A stretch of DNA of 64,000 nucleotides from FEN-1219 sp039933105 (lineage in GTDB: Bacteria; Pseudomonadota; Gammaproteobacteria; Steroidobacterales; Rariloculaceae): assembly GCA_039933105.1 (NCBI GenBank), contig JBDTOT010000015.1, positions 35,669 through 99,668 of the forward strand. Direction: 5' to 3'. The notes under the pieces are model-generated. The model saw only the letters and a list, made by a program, of their open reading frames with translations. It was not told where the DNA came from and searched no databases. Below, piece after piece: positions 33,220 through 42,744 of the stretch; position 1 is the first letter of the stretch, and every line of letters begins with the position of its first letter. Position numbers and translations under genes: made by a program.

Positions 33220-35466
33220 ATGAGAGATCAGGAGTTGAACTTCGACGGCATCGAGCGCGTCCCGCTCGCGACGTTCACGGAGAAGGCGTACCTCGACTAT
33301 TCGATGTACGTGATTCTGGATCGTGCGCTGCCGCATATCGGCGACGGTTTGAAGCCTGTGCAGCGGCGCATCGTGTACGCCATGAGCGACTTGGGTCTCT
33401 CCGCCGGGCAGAAGCCGAAAAAGTCTGCGCGCACCATCGGCGACGTCATCGGCAAGTTCCATCCGCACGGCGACAGCGCGTGCTACGAAGCCATGGTTCA
33501 CATGGCGCAGCCATTCAGCTTCAGATATCCGCTAGTCGACGGTCAGGGTAATTGGGGCTCGCAGGACGACCCGAAGTCGTTCGCTGCCATGCGCTATACC
33601 GAAGCCCGCCTCACGCGCTATGCACAGGTGCTATTGAACGAGCTCGAGCAGGGCACCGTCGACTGGCAACCGAACTTCGACGGCACGCTCTCCGAGCCGA
33701 AGCTGATGCCGGCGCAGCTACCGAATCTGTTGCTGAACGGCACGAGCGGCATCGCGGTCGGCATGTCGACCGACGTGCCGCCGCACAATCTGCGCGAGGT
33801 GGTTGCCGCGCTGATCAAGTTGCTCGATGAGCCGGATGCGACGCTCGGCGATCTCATGCGGCATATCAAGGGGCCCGACTTCCCCACCGGTGGCGAGCTG
33901 GTTTCGAGCCGCGCGGACCTCGTGGAGATCTATAAGACCGGCAACGGCACGCTGCGTCTACGCGCGCGTTATGAGATCGAGGACGGCGAGATCGTGATCC
34001 ACGAGCTGCCGTTCCAGACCTCCGGCGCGAAGGTGCTGGAACAGATCGCGGCGCAGATGACGGCCAAGAAACTGCCGATGATGGAGGACCTGCGCGACGA
34101 GTCCGACCATGAGAACCCGACGCGCCTCGTGCTCGTGCCGAAGTCCGGCAAGGTCGATCTCGAAGCGTTGATGAATCACCTGTTCGCGACCACGGATCTC
34201 GAGCGAACGGTGCGTGTGAACATCAACGTGATCGGCATGGACGGCCGGCCTTCGGTCTACGCGCTGAAGCCGTTGCTCGAGGAATGGCTCACGTTCCGCA
34301 CCGCCACGGTGAAACGCCGCCTGCAGTATCGGCTCGAGCGCGTTACGCAGCGCTTGCACATTCTCGACGGCCTGCTCGTTGCGTACCTGAACATCGACGC
34401 GGTGATCAAGATCATCCGCACGGAGGACGAGCCGAAACCCGTCCTCATGAAGCGCTTCAAGATCTCGGATGTTCAGGCGGAGGCGATCCTCGAGCTCAAG
34501 CTGCGGCACTTGGCGAAGCTCGAAGAGATGCAGATCCGCGGCGAGCAGAAATCGCTTGCAGACGAACGCGCGGATCTCGAGCAGACCCTGAAGTCGAAGG
34601 CGAAGCTCACGAAGCTGATCAAGGATGAGCTCGCGGAGCTCGCTGAGAAGCACGGCGACAAACGTCGCACGGTCATCGTAGAGCGCGAGGCCGCGCAGGC
34701 GATTGCCGAGTCGGATCTCGTGACAAGCGAACCGGTGACGGTCGTGCTATCCGAGCGCGGTACGGCTCGCGCCGCGAAGGGACACGAGATCGACGTGACG
34801 GGTCTCGCATATCGCTCAGGGGACCAGTTCCTCTCTGCCGCGCGCGGCAAGAGTAATCAGCTCGCGGTGTTCATCGACAGCACGGGCCGGGCCTACAGCG
34901 TGGGCGCGCATACCTTGCCGTCGGCACGTGGTCAGGGTGAGCCACTGTCTGGATATTTCAACCCGCCGGATGGCGCGAGCTTCCGCGCGGTGCTGATCGG
35001 CGCGCCGGAGGACCGTTGGGTCGTCGCCTCGTCGGCTGGCTACGGTTTCGTGGTGAAGCTCGCCGAGCTGCACTCGAACAAAAAGGCCGGAAAAACCGCG
35101 CTCCGCGTCCCGGAAGGTGCGACCGTCGTGCCCGCATCGCCGGTCGGCGTCGAAGGCGACCTCAAGGGCATTCGGCTAGCGGCCGCTTCGAGCGACGGAC
35201 GGCTGCTCGTGTTCAAGCTCTCGGAGCTGCCCGAGTTGCCGCGTGGCAAGGGCAACAAGATCCTCGCCGTGCCGAGCAAAGACGGGGTCGTCCTCTCGGG
35301 CATCTGCGTGCTCGGCAAAGAGCAGGGCCTGCGGATCGATTCGGGCACGCGCCACATGGTGATCAAGGCTGCGGACCTCGCGCACTATGCGGGTGAGCGG
35401 GCGCGCCGCGGGATGACGTTGCCGCGCGGCTGGCGAACCGTGGACAGGCTCAGCGTCGAATCGTAG
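33220..35466 (+). CDS. parC: DNA topoisomerase IV subunit A
   Basis: 748 residues, ATG with AGGAG upstream. N-terminal breakage-reunion domain: DRALPHIGDGLKPVQRRIVYAMSDLGL, then GKFHPHGDSACYEAMV (the quinolone-resistance region carries the wild-type Ser and Glu), and MRYTEARLTRYAQ with the catalytic tyrosine. The C-terminal half forms the ParC beta-pinwheel. The 3' end overlaps a convergent gene by 17 bp. Confidence 0.96.
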   Translation: MRDQELNFDGIERVPLATFTEKAYLDYSMYVILDRALPHIGDGLKPVQRRIVYAMSDLGLSAGQKPKKSARTIGDVIGKFHPHGDSACYEAMVHMAQPFSFRYPLVDGQGNWGSQDDPKSFAAMRYTEARLTRYAQVLLNELEQGTVDWQPNFDGTLSEPKLMPAQLPNLLLNGTSGIAVGMSTDVPPHNLREVVAALIKLLDEPDATLGDLMRHIKGPDFPTGGELVSSRADLVEIYKTGNGTLRLRARYEIEDGEIVIHELPFQTSGAKVLEQIAAQMTAKKLPMMEDLRDESDHENPTRLVLVPKSGKVDLEALMNHLFATTDLERTVRVNINVIGMDGRPSVYALKPLLEEWLTFRTATVKRRLQYRLERVTQRLHILDGLLVAYLNIDAVIKIIRTEDEPKPVLMKRFKISDVQAEAILELKLRHLAKLEEMQIRGEQKSLADERADLEQTLKSKAKLTKLIKDELAELAEKHGDKRRTVIVEREAAQAIAESDLVTSEPVTVVLSERGTARAAKGHEIDVTGLAYRSGDQFLSAARGKSNQLAVFIDSTGRAYSVGAHTLPSARGQGEPLSGYFNPPDGASFRAVLIGAPEDRWVVASSAGYGFVVKLAELHSNKKAGKTALRVPEGATVVPASPVGVEGDLKGIRLAAASSDGRLLVFKLSELPELPRGKGNKILAVPSKDGVVLSGICVLGKEQGLRIDSGTRHMVIKAADLAHYAGERARRGMTLPRGWRTVDRLSVES

Positions 35467-37513
35467 CCACTTCGCTGAGCACGACCTCGGGTTCGTGCAC
35501 GTAATGGCCTTGCACGTACATCGCCCCCAGCTGGAATAGCACGGCCATCGTGTTCGCGTTCTCGACGCGTTCCGCGATCGTCGGTATGGCGCGTTTGCCG
35601 GCGGCGGCGATGAAGACCTTGACCTTGTCCTGTAGCGCTTGATCGGTCGCGAGGTTCTCCATCAGCGACCCATCCAGCTTCAAATACTGCATGGGCGTAT
35701 TGAGTAGCACGCGTGACGAGTCCCGGCCGATACCAAAGTGCTCGACCGCGAACAGATAGCCGCGTGCGTTCAACTGCTGAGCCAGTTCCTGCGTCTGTGT
35801 CAGGTATTGCGTCGCGTCGTCTTCGGTGACCTGGAAGCACAGCTGGCCGGGCTTCGCCCCGGCGCTCTCGACAGCTTTCACCAGCCACTCGACCAGCGTC
35901 TTGTCGACCAGCGATTCAGCCGAGAGCTTGATGAACACACAGTCGAGCGGGGTCGAGGTGCAGAACGCGAGGCTCGCGCCGATGACCCATCGGTCGATGG
36001 CTCGCAGCAATCGGTTGCGCAGTGCTGCCGGCATGAACTCGGCCGCAGCGACTTCGTCTCCCTGGGGGTCGATCATGCGCAGCAGCGTGTCGTACATGAT
36101 CTTTCGCTCGCCGTTCAAATTGGCGATCGGCAGATGCACGAGTCGGAAGCGATTCTCCATGAGTGCCGTCTTGATCTGCTGTACCCAGATCTCATCGAAG
36201 CGCTGCACGCGCGTGCTCTCGTCGGAGGTCTGCTCCAGCGTCACGCGGTTGCCGCCCTGCTCGCGGCCGAGCTGATTCGCGCGCTTGGCGCTTGCGAGCA
36301 ACACGTCGAGTCGGTCGGTGGCGGGTCCAACTTCAGCCACGCCGATCGTGCACGTAATGGAGACCGTGTTGTGAGCGCTCTCGAACACGCGGCCGGCTAT
36401 TCTCGTGAGCGCGTTCTGCGCCCAGGCTTGCACGTCGCGTAGCGAGCCGCGCTCGAGAAACAACGTGAATACTTGGCCGCCGAACCGGCCATAGCAGTCT
36501 TGCGGCTGCGTGAGCTCGCGTAGCTGTTCGGCGATTTGGATCAGCACGTCTTCGGTCGCGAGCGGGCCGATCTGGTCTTCCAGCTCGCGGAACTTGTCTG
36601 GCCGCAGATACACGAGCGCGCGCACGCCGCTGCGGGGCGGGGTGTCGAGCCGATCGGTCAGCACTTCGAGAAAACGGCGCCGATGGTAGAAGCCCGTGGC
36701 CGGGTCTTTGTGCACCACTTGCTCGACGAGCTCCTCCGGTTCGCGCACATCGATCTGTGGCCGTGGCACGCTGAGCTTGATTGCCGGTTCACCATCGACG
36801 GCTGTGTGCTCGAGTTGAACGTCGAGCGGCAGCGAACCTTTGCCCGTGCGGCCGAGCAACCTGATCGGCTCGGCCTTCCATTGGCCCTTAGCGCAGGCGA
36901 TGAGTGCTCCCTTGAGCGCCGCCTGACTCGCCGATTCGAACAGGTCCATCATCGGCACGCCGAGCAGCTCATCCGCCTGTTCGTAACCGAACAGACCCGC
37001 CCACGCCAGATTCGCGTCGACGAGAATTCCTTCTTGCACGTGCGCGATCGCATCGATCGATCCGGCCATGAAGGCCTTCAGCTGTTTCTTGTATTGGCTA
37101 GCGGACGCCAACGTCTGATTCAGCGCGGTTTCGAGTCGAAACGATCGCAACTCACGTTCTGCAATGCTGCGGAGGCGCTGCGTCTGGCCGATCGAGACCA
37201 TGTCCTGTGCGCCGGCGAGCAGGGCGTCTGCGATCTCTGTCTCCTCAGCGCTCTTGCTGACGACGATCAGCGGCACAGCACGCGATGCCTGCTGTTTGAT
37301 CTTGACGATGTCCCGAACTGAAGCCGGCAGCGTGTCGGGGAAGAAGCACAGCAGCTGCGGCGCCTCGTTGTCGATGGTGGCGGCAAGCGAGTCGAGTTTC
37401 GTGACCCAGTGGCAGCGTACCGGATGACCGCCGTCGCGCAGCGCACGGTTTATGAGCTCGACATCGTCTTGGCGACCGCTCAGAACGATCAACGGCACCG
37501 GAGCTTGAGTCAT
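35450..37513 (-). CDS. FimX-like c-di-GMP effector: receiver-like, PAS, degenerate GGDEF, degenerate EAL
   Basis: 687 residues, in order: receiver-like region (about 1-125), PAS (150-250: AFMAGSIDAIAHVQEGILVDANLAWAGLFGYE), GGDEF-like (270-430) and EAL-like (440-687). The GGDEF motif reads GGQVF and the EAL motif DTL (YDTLLRMID); the EITE motif reads QVTE and the DDFG motif VEHFG, and AERVENANTMAVLFQLGAMYVQGHY matches the FimX ending. Both enzymatic centres are therefore probably dead, leaving a c-di-GMP-binding protein. FimX controls type IV pilus assembly and twitching in Pseudomonas and Xanthomonas; fimV is in the same window. Location: cytoplasm, no membrane helix. Confidence 0.88.
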   Translation of the reverse strand: MTQAPVPLIVLSGRQDDVELINRALRDGGHPVRCHWVTKLDSLAATIDNEAPQLLCFFPDTLPASVRDIVKIKQQASRAVPLIVVSKSAEETEIADALLAGAQDMVSIGQTQRLRSIAERELRSFRLETALNQTLASASQYKKQLKAFMAGSIDAIAHVQEGILVDANLAWAGLFGYEQADELLGVPMMDLFESASQAALKGALIACAKGQWKAEPIRLLGRTGKGSLPLDVQLEHTAVDGEPAIKLSVPRPQIDVREPEELVEQVVHKDPATGFYHRRRFLEVLTDRLDTPPRSGVRALVYLRPDKFRELEDQIGPLATEDVLIQIAEQLRELTQPQDCYGRFGGQVFTLFLERGSLRDVQAWAQNALTRIAGRVFESAHNTVSITCTIGVAEVGPATDRLDVLLASAKRANQLGREQGGNRVTLEQTSDESTRVQRFDEIWVQQIKTALMENRFRLVHLPIANLNGERKIMYDTLLRMIDPQGDEVAAAEFMPAALRNRLLRAIDRWVIGASLAFCTSTPLDCVFIKLSAESLVDKTLVEWLVKAVESAGAKPGQLCFQVTEDDATQYLTQTQELAQQLNARGYLFAVEHFGIGRDSSRVLLNTPMQYLKLDGSLMENLATDQALQDKVKVFIAAAGKRAIPTIAERVENANTMAVLFQLGAMYVQGHYVHEPEVVLSEVATIRR

Positions 37514-37614
37514 TATCCGAATGGAACTCGGCGAGCGGGGACAGTAGTCTAAAGAGCGGCCCGACGACTCAGAGGGACGCGAGTCACAGTCGCGGAGACC
37601 CGCGCGAAAAAGAA

Positions 37615-38727
37615 CTATACGAGCGGCGTTTTACTTAACTCACCGGGCACTTCGCGAACGAAGCGCGGTACGAGGTAGCCCGGCAGCCGGGCGCGGAGCT
37701 CGCCGATGAGTTCCACGCCCCGTCGCTCCGCCACGTCGAAGTGCGCCGCGCCTGCCACGGGGTCGAGTGCGTGCAGGTAGTAGGGCAGTACGCCGCAATC
37801 AAACAGCCTCTCGCTGAGCGCGGCGAGAGTGTTGGCGTCGTCGTTGACGCCGGCTAAGAGCACGGCCTGGTTTAGCAGCGCCGCCACGTGCGGCCGCAGC
37901 ATCGACAATGCGGCGGCAACGCTGTCGTCTAGCTCGTTCGGATGGTTGGTGTGCACGACGACGACGGTGCGCAGGCGCTGGGTATCCAGCAATCGCACGA
38001 GATCGGCGTCGATTCGTTCCGGAATCACGATCGGGAAGCGTGTGTGGACGCGGACGGTGGTCGCAGCGGTGTCGGCGAGTTTCGCGAGGAGTTCGCCGAG
38101 CCGGCGGTTCGACAGCGATAACGGATCGCCGCCGCTCAGGATCACTTCGCGTATGTCGTCGTGGCCGCGCAACTCGGCAATCGCCGGTTCCCACCCGTCG
38201 CGTGCGGCGAGCTGCGTCTGATACGGAAACTCGCGGCGGAAACAGTAACGGCAGTGGACCGGACACGTGCCGCTCGCAATGAGTAGCGCGCGGCCGCCAT
38301 ATTTGCGAATGAGTCCGTTCACGGCGAGGCCTTGCTCGCGTACCGGATCAGCCGTGAATCCTGCCGCCGGTTCGATCTCGGCCGGCGCGGGCAGGATCTG
38401 TTTCAGCAGAGGGTCGTTCGGATCGCCGCGCCGCATCCGCGCCACGAAGCCGCGGGGCACGAGCAGCGGGAACTTCGCGTCGGCCAAAGCGCCGAGCGCT
38501 TCTGGCGGTAGATCGAGAAGGCGCGCCAGCTCTGCCGGATCGCGCACTGCATCGCGGACGGCGGCCTGCCACGTGGGCAATACGAGCGCCTCGGGGGCTG
38601 ATTCGGCGCGCGCCGGGCCGGCCTTTGCCTGGCTGTCGATCGTGGGTCTGATGGCGCCCTCTCGTTCCGTTCCGCTGCGCTTTCCGAGTATGATGCCGCG
38701 CTCAGTTTGCCGAGGCGCGATTCGCAT
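37615..38727 (-). CDS. epmB: EF-P beta-lysylation protein EpmB (radical SAM lysine 2,3-aminomutase)
   Basis: Up to 370 residues from ATG 38727. Converts (S)-alpha-lysine to (R)-beta-lysine for EF-P modification. Motifs: TWQAAVRDAVRDPAELARLLDLP, radical-SAM CPVHCRYCFRREFPY, ILSGGDPLSLSNRRL, RVHTRFPIVIPERI, HTNHPNELDDSV, LLNQAVLLAGVNDDANTLAALSERLFDCGVLPYYLHALDPV. It is about 28 residues longer at the N-terminus than E. coli EpmB, so a start further in (for example a TTG before the TWQA motif) is possible. Divergent from efp: their start codons share CATG at 38725-38728. Confidence 0.94.
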   Translation of the reverse strand: MRIAPRQTERGIILGKRSGTEREGAIRPTIDSQAKAGPARAESAPEALVLPTWQAAVRDAVRDPAELARLLDLPPEALGALADAKFPLLVPRGFVARMRRGDPNDPLLKQILPAPAEIEPAAGFTADPVREQGLAVNGLIRKYGGRALLIASGTCPVHCRYCFRREFPYQTQLAARDGWEPAIAELRGHDDIREVILSGGDPLSLSNRRLGELLAKLADTAATTVRVHTRFPIVIPERIDADLVRLLDTQRLRTVVVVHTNHPNELDDSVAAALSMLRPHVAALLNQAVLLAGVNDDANTLAALSERLFDCGVLPYYLHALDPVAGAAHFDVAERRGVELIGELRARLPGYLVPRFVREVPGELSKTPLV

Positions 38728-39298
38728 GGCAGTTTACAGCACCAACGAATTCAAGAGCGGAATGAAGATTCTGCTCGACGGCGACCCGTTCGCGATCCTC
38801 GAGAACGAATACGTGAAGCCGGGCAAAGGTCAGGCGTTCAACCGCGTCAAAGTGCGAAACCTGAAGACCGGTCGGGTCCTCGAGAGGAACTTCAAGTCAG
38901 GCGATACGGCAGAAGCGGCCGACGTCGTCGATATGGACATGCAGTACCTCTACAACGACGGCCAGTTCTTCTACTTCATGGTGCCCGATACGTTCGAGCA
39001 GATCGCCGCCGGCGAGGCCGCGGTCGCCGACGCGAAGCCGTGGATGAAGGAGCAGGAAAACGTCATCGTCACGCTGTGGAACGGCGTGCCGCTGTACGTG
39101 GTGCCTCCGAAGCAGGTCGAGTTGAAGATTGTCGAGACCGACCCCGGCATGCGCGGCGATACCGCCACCGGCGGTCAGAAGTCCGCGAAGCTCGAGACGG
39201 GTGCAGTCGTGCGAGTGCCGCTCTTCATCAGCGAAGGCGAAGTCATTCGCGTCGATACACGCACGGGCGACTACGTCTCCCGCGTCAAGCAGTCGTAG
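38726..39298 (+). CDS. efp: Elongation factor P
   Basis: 190 residues from ATG 38726. Rescues ribosomes stalled at polyproline. KOW-like domain 1 carries the modification loop EYVKPGKGQAF with the target Lys34, the lysine that EpmA and EpmB beta-lysylate; OB-type domains follow (TLWNGVPLYVVPPKQVEL, TGAVVRVPLFISEGEVIRVDTRTGDYVSR). Flanked by epmB (divergent) and epmA (convergent), so the target and its whole modification route sit together. Confidence 0.97.
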   Translation: MAVYSTNEFKSGMKILLDGDPFAILENEYVKPGKGQAFNRVKVRNLKTGRVLERNFKSGDTAEAADVVDMDMQYLYNDGQFFYFMVPDTFEQIAAGEAAVADAKPWMKEQENVIVTLWNGVPLYVVPPKQVELKIVETDPGMRGDTATGGQKSAKLETGAVVRVPLFISEGEVIRVDTRTGDYVSRVKQS

Positions 39299-39299
39299 G

Positions 39300-40268
39300 T
39301 CAGTCGGAGCGCGCGTGAGCGAAGCTCACGACCGATGCCACATCGGTTTGTCCCGTGACGAGCGCAATCAAGCGATCGAGCCCGACGGCCACGCCGGCAC
39401 AGTCAGGTAACCCTGCGGCGAGCGCCGCGAGCAACTCTTCATCGATTCGCGGCATCTCGCGGCCCGTTCGGCGCCGTGCGTCGAGATCGGCGATGAACCG
39501 CCGCCGTTGCTCCGTTGCGTCCGCAAGCTCGTGAAAACCGTTCGCGAGCTCGATGCCGCGGCTGAAGACTTCGAACCTTGCCGCCACGGGTGGGTGGCCG
39601 GGCTTTACGCGCGCGAGCGCAGCTTGGCTCGCGGGATAGTCGTAGACGAACACGAGCGCGCTCGCATCGAAGCTGCCGAGTACGACTGTGGACAGAGCCA
39701 AATCGAGCGTGCCGTCGTGGGTGAGCCCATGCGGTACATCGATACCGGCACCCGCCAGCCGCGCCGCGAGCTCGGCGGTTGGTGCGTCTGCGCCTACACC
39801 GAGCGCCGACGCGATCGCGTCGCTGTAACGAACGCGGATGCTGCGTTGTAGCCCTGATCGGCCAGCGGTTGCGAGCGCGGTCGCGAGCAGCGCCTCTACC
39901 TCCGTCATGAGCCGCTGTTCGTCCCAGCCAACGCGATACCACTCGAGCAGCGTGAACTCGGGTTGGTGCCAGCGGCCAAGCTCATCGTCGCGAAACACGC
40001 GGCAGATCTGGTAAATGTCGCCGCTGCCCGCCGCGAGCAACCGCTTCATCGCGAATTCGGGCGACGTGTGCAGGTACTGCGGGCGCGGGGATATGCTTTT
40101 GACGAACGCCCCAATGTTCTCGAGCGCCGGATCGGTCACGCCGGCCGACGACAGCGCCGGTGTCTCGACTTCCAACACGCCGCTCTTTGCGAAAAAGTCA
40201 CGGATCGAGGCGAGAATCGCGGCACGCCGGCGCAGCATCTCGTGCGATGCGGTGGCGATATACGTCAT
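39300..40268 (-). CDS. epmA: EF-P (R)-beta-lysine ligase
   Basis: 322 residues. A truncated class II lysyl-tRNA synthetase paralogue (catalytic domain only, also GenX/PoxA). VLEVETPALSSAGVTDPALENIG, YLHTSPEFAMKRLLAAGSGDIYQICRVFRDDELGRWHQPEFTLLEWYR, and FSRGIELANGFHELAD and GVAVGLDRLIALVTGQ hold the adenylate motifs. Activates (R)-beta-lysine and joins it to Lys34 of EF-P. Its stop lies 1 bp from efp's stop (convergent); its start overlaps the psd stop by 4 bp. Confidence 0.95.
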   Translation of the reverse strand: MTYIATASHEMLRRRAAILASIRDFFAKSGVLEVETPALSSAGVTDPALENIGAFVKSISPRPQYLHTSPEFAMKRLLAAGSGDIYQICRVFRDDELGRWHQPEFTLLEWYRVGWDEQRLMTEVEALLATALATAGRSGLQRSIRVRYSDAIASALGVGADAPTAELAARLAGAGIDVPHGLTHDGTLDLALSTVVLGSFDASALVFVYDYPASQAALARVKPGHPPVAARFEVFSRGIELANGFHELADATEQRRRFIADLDARRRTGREMPRIDEELLAALAAGLPDCAGVAVGLDRLIALVTGQTDVASVVSFAHARSD

Positions 40269-41125
40269 CGCGACGTATCGCGCGGCAAACCGAGATCGGC
40301 CAGCGCTTCGCCTACGCGCACCGCAACGCCGAGGGCGACGTCAGGACGCCATGCGGCGCGTGTGGCTGCGAGCACGATCACGGTCGATCCCATGTTGAAC
40401 CGGCCGATCTCGTTGCCCTGAGCGAACGCACGCGGCGTGGGTTCGCGCCACTCGCGCGGCGCACCGCTCGCGATCTCGCCATGAGCCACCGTGCTGATGC
40501 TCGAGACGTTCAAGGCGCCCACGAGCACGACGACGCACGGTCCGTGGGCCGTGTCGAACCAACAGACGACGCGCTCGTTGCGGCAGAAGAGGCGGCCGAT
40601 CGCCGCGGCGGTCGCGCGGCTCACGCTGAAACGGTCGCCCGGTACGTAGCGCGTGCGGATCAGGGATCCTGCGAAGGGCGCGTGCACGCGGTGATAGTTG
40701 TGCGGCGCCAGGTAGATCGTGAGATAGCTGCCGCCATGCAGCGCCTCGACCGCGGTACCGGTGTCGCCGAGCAATTCCGCAAGCGAATAGTCGCGGCCTT
40801 TGGCTTGTAGCAAGCGATCGCTGTCGATCGCTCCGTGTTCCGTCAGCACGCCATCTGCCGCGGCTACGAGCGTCTGGGGGCCCCCTTCGATCGGCCGACT
40901 ACCTGGTAGCAGCGCGCGCGTGAAGAAGTCGTTGAACGTGGCATAGCTATCGAGATCCGCGTCGGCTGCGTCGAGCATATCGACGCGATACGCGCGAGCG
41001 AACCAACGGATCAACGGGCCTTTGAGCCAGCGGCGTCGCGATCGCGTCGCGTGGTAGACCACGGACGAGGACAGATTCTTTGGTATCAGGTGCTGCGAGA
41101 GCCACACCCAGGTAGCGGACGTCAT
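40265..41125 (-). CDS. psd: Phosphatidylserine decarboxylase
   Basis: 286 residues from ATG 41125. Makes phosphatidylethanolamine at the inner membrane. FNDFFTRALLPGSRPIE, AADGVLTEHGAID, LLGDTGTAVEALHGGSYLTIYLAPHNYHRVHAPFAG and the pyruvoyl site FNMGSTVIVL: the usual LGST reads MGST, the Gly-Ser cleavage pair being intact, so self-processing should still work. The ATG overlaps the stop of the Sco gene by 4 bp and the stop overlaps the epmA start by 4 bp, making a tight sco-psd-epmA operon. Confidence 0.95.
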   Translation of the reverse strand: MTSATWVWLSQHLIPKNLSSSVVYHATRSRRRWLKGPLIRWFARAYRVDMLDAADADLDSYATFNDFFTRALLPGSRPIEGGPQTLVAAADGVLTEHGAIDSDRLLQAKGRDYSLAELLGDTGTAVEALHGGSYLTIYLAPHNYHRVHAPFAGSLIRTRYVPGDRFSVSRATAAAIGRLFCRNERVVCWFDTAHGPCVVVLVGALNVSSISTVAHGEIASGAPREWREPTPRAFAQGNEIGRFNMGSTVIVLAATRAAWRPDVALGVAVRVGEALADLGLPRDTSR

Positions 41126-41730
41126 GCGGTGGGGCGAGGCTGGCGGATCTTGAGGAAGTCGGTTGCCACGACGACCGGATCGTGCGGTCCTTTGGCAATG
41201 GCGATCCATTCGCCATCGGGGTTCAGCACGTAGACCGTGGCGCTGTGGACGACATTGTAGGGCGCGTCATCGTGCACATGTTTCTCGACGGTGACGCCGA
41301 GCGCTGCGAGCAGTGGCTCCAGCACTCGGTCCGGCGCGGTGGCGCCGATGAAGCTCGCGTCGAATTGAGCGACATATGCAGCGATGCGTTCTGCGCTGTC
41401 ACGCCGCGGATCGACGCTCACGAAGACGACCCGTGGCGGCACGATGCGCGGTGCGCGCCGCGCGAGCTCTGCGCGTGCGTCGGCCAAGGCTTTCAACGTC
41501 AGCGGGCACACATCGGGGCAGTTCGTGAAACCGAAGAACAGCAACGTGTACTGGCCGTGGAGCTCGCGAAGATGCAGCGGTTGGCCTTGACTGTCGACGA
41601 GCGTCACATCGGGCAGCGTGCGCGGCTCGCGTAGTAACGTCGCAGCCTGCAATGGGCCACGTGGGCCGCGCGGAATGACGAACATGGCCGCGACGAGCAC
41701 GACCAATCCGACGACGAGAACTCTCAGCAT
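41122..41730 (-). CDS. SCO1/SenC family copper-chaperone protein
   Basis: 202 residues from ATG 41730. One N-terminal membrane anchor (LRVLVVGLVVLVAAMFVIP) and a thioredoxin-fold domain facing the periplasm: LLFFGFTNCPDVCPLTLKALADA with the CxxxC copper pair, VFVSVDPRRDSAERIAAYV, and a distal His in VVHSATVYVLN. Sco proteins deliver copper to cytochrome c oxidase or act in thiol control. No oxidase genes are present here. The frame stays open 2 kb further upstream, antisense to prmB and aroC; that part is not protein-like. Confidence 0.92.
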   Translation of the reverse strand: MLRVLVVGLVVLVAAMFVIPRGPRGPLQAATLLREPRTLPDVTLVDSQGQPLHLRELHGQYTLLFFGFTNCPDVCPLTLKALADARAELARRAPRIVPPRVVFVSVDPRRDSAERIAAYVAQFDASFIGATAPDRVLEPLLAALGVTVEKHVHDDAPYNVVHSATVYVLNPDGEWIAIAKGPHDPVVVATDFLKIRQPRPTA

Positions 41731-41781
41731 ACCGGCGAGCACGGCTCGGATTATTGCACAGGGGCGTATGATGCGCGCCGC

Positions 41782-42684
41782 ATGCAGGACGCAGAGCTCG
41801 AACCACGGTTGCGCACGGCACGCGATTGCGACGCGTGGATCGCCGCGGTCGCGGAGTTTTTCACGGCGCACGGTCTGGTGTTCGGTCACGGCACGGACAA
41901 CGCCAGCGACGAAGCTTATTGGCTGCTGCGGCACCTGACCGCTTGGCGTGGTCTCGATTGGCGCGCCTCGCCGCCGGACGTCGTGCAACGAGCCGTCGAG
42001 CTCGCCCAGCAGCGCGTGACGTCCCGAAAGCCGCTCGCGTATCTGCTCAAGTCGGCGTGGTTCGCCGGGCTCGAATTCACGGTCGATGAGCGCGTCCTGG
42101 TGCCGCGTTCGCCCCTCGCGGAAGTCATCGAGCGCGGCTTCGCGCCGTGGTGCGCATTGAATCCAGGCGACCGCGTGCTCGACATCGGCACCGGCAGCGG
42201 TTGCATTGCGATTGCGGTGGCGCACTACTGCCCCGACGCGCGTGTCGATGCGACCGACGTTTCTCCGGCCGCGCTCGATGTGGCGGCGGCCAACGTTGTG
42301 CGGCACGGCGTCGCGGAGCGCGTACGGCTCGTATGCGCGGACCTGTTCCCGCCTGGCGACCAGCGCTATCGCGTGATCGTGTCGAATCCGCCGTACGTAC
42401 CGGCCGCCGACGTTGCGACGTTGGCGCCGGAGTATCGGCACGAGCCCGAGATCGGTCTCGCAAGCGGCGCGACCGGGTTTGATGCTGCCGTCCGCATCGT
42501 GCGCGGGGCGGCTGCGCGCCTCACGCCGGACGGCGTGTTGCTCCTCGAGGTCGGCGCCGGCGCGGAAGCGTTCGCGGCGGCGCACCCGCGGCTGCCCTTG
42601 ATCGCAATCGAATTCGAGAACGGCGGGGACGGCGTGTTCGTGGCGTCCGCAGCCGAGATCGAGGAATTCCTTCGCGACGGCTAA
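41782..42684 (+). CDS. prmB: Ribosomal protein L3 glutamine methyltransferase PrmB
   Basis: 300 residues. SAM-dependent methylation of a glutamine in ribosomal protein L3. N-terminal helical domain, then KPLAYLLKSAWFAGLEFTVDERVLVPRSPLAEVIE, SAM motif VLDIGTGSGCIAIAVAH, and catalytic NPPYVP. The RSP in VPRSPLAE (rather than VPRPETE) distinguishes PrmB from PrmC. prmB-aroC adjacency is conserved. Divergent from the Sco gene, 51 bp between starts. Confidence 0.93.
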   Translation: MQDAELEPRLRTARDCDAWIAAVAEFFTAHGLVFGHGTDNASDEAYWLLRHLTAWRGLDWRASPPDVVQRAVELAQQRVTSRKPLAYLLKSAWFAGLEFTVDERVLVPRSPLAEVIERGFAPWCALNPGDRVLDIGTGSGCIAIAVAHYCPDARVDATDVSPAALDVAAANVVRHGVAERVRLVCADLFPPGDQRYRVIVSNPPYVPAADVATLAPEYRHEPEIGLASGATGFDAAVRIVRGAAARLTPDGVLLLEVGAGAEAFAAAHPRLPLIAIEFENGGDGVFVASAAEIEEFLRDG

Positions 42685-42744
42685 GCGCGCATCATTCACA
42701 CTTATTAATGAGGGGGCCGGCTGCACCCGGAACCAGGTAGCAAC

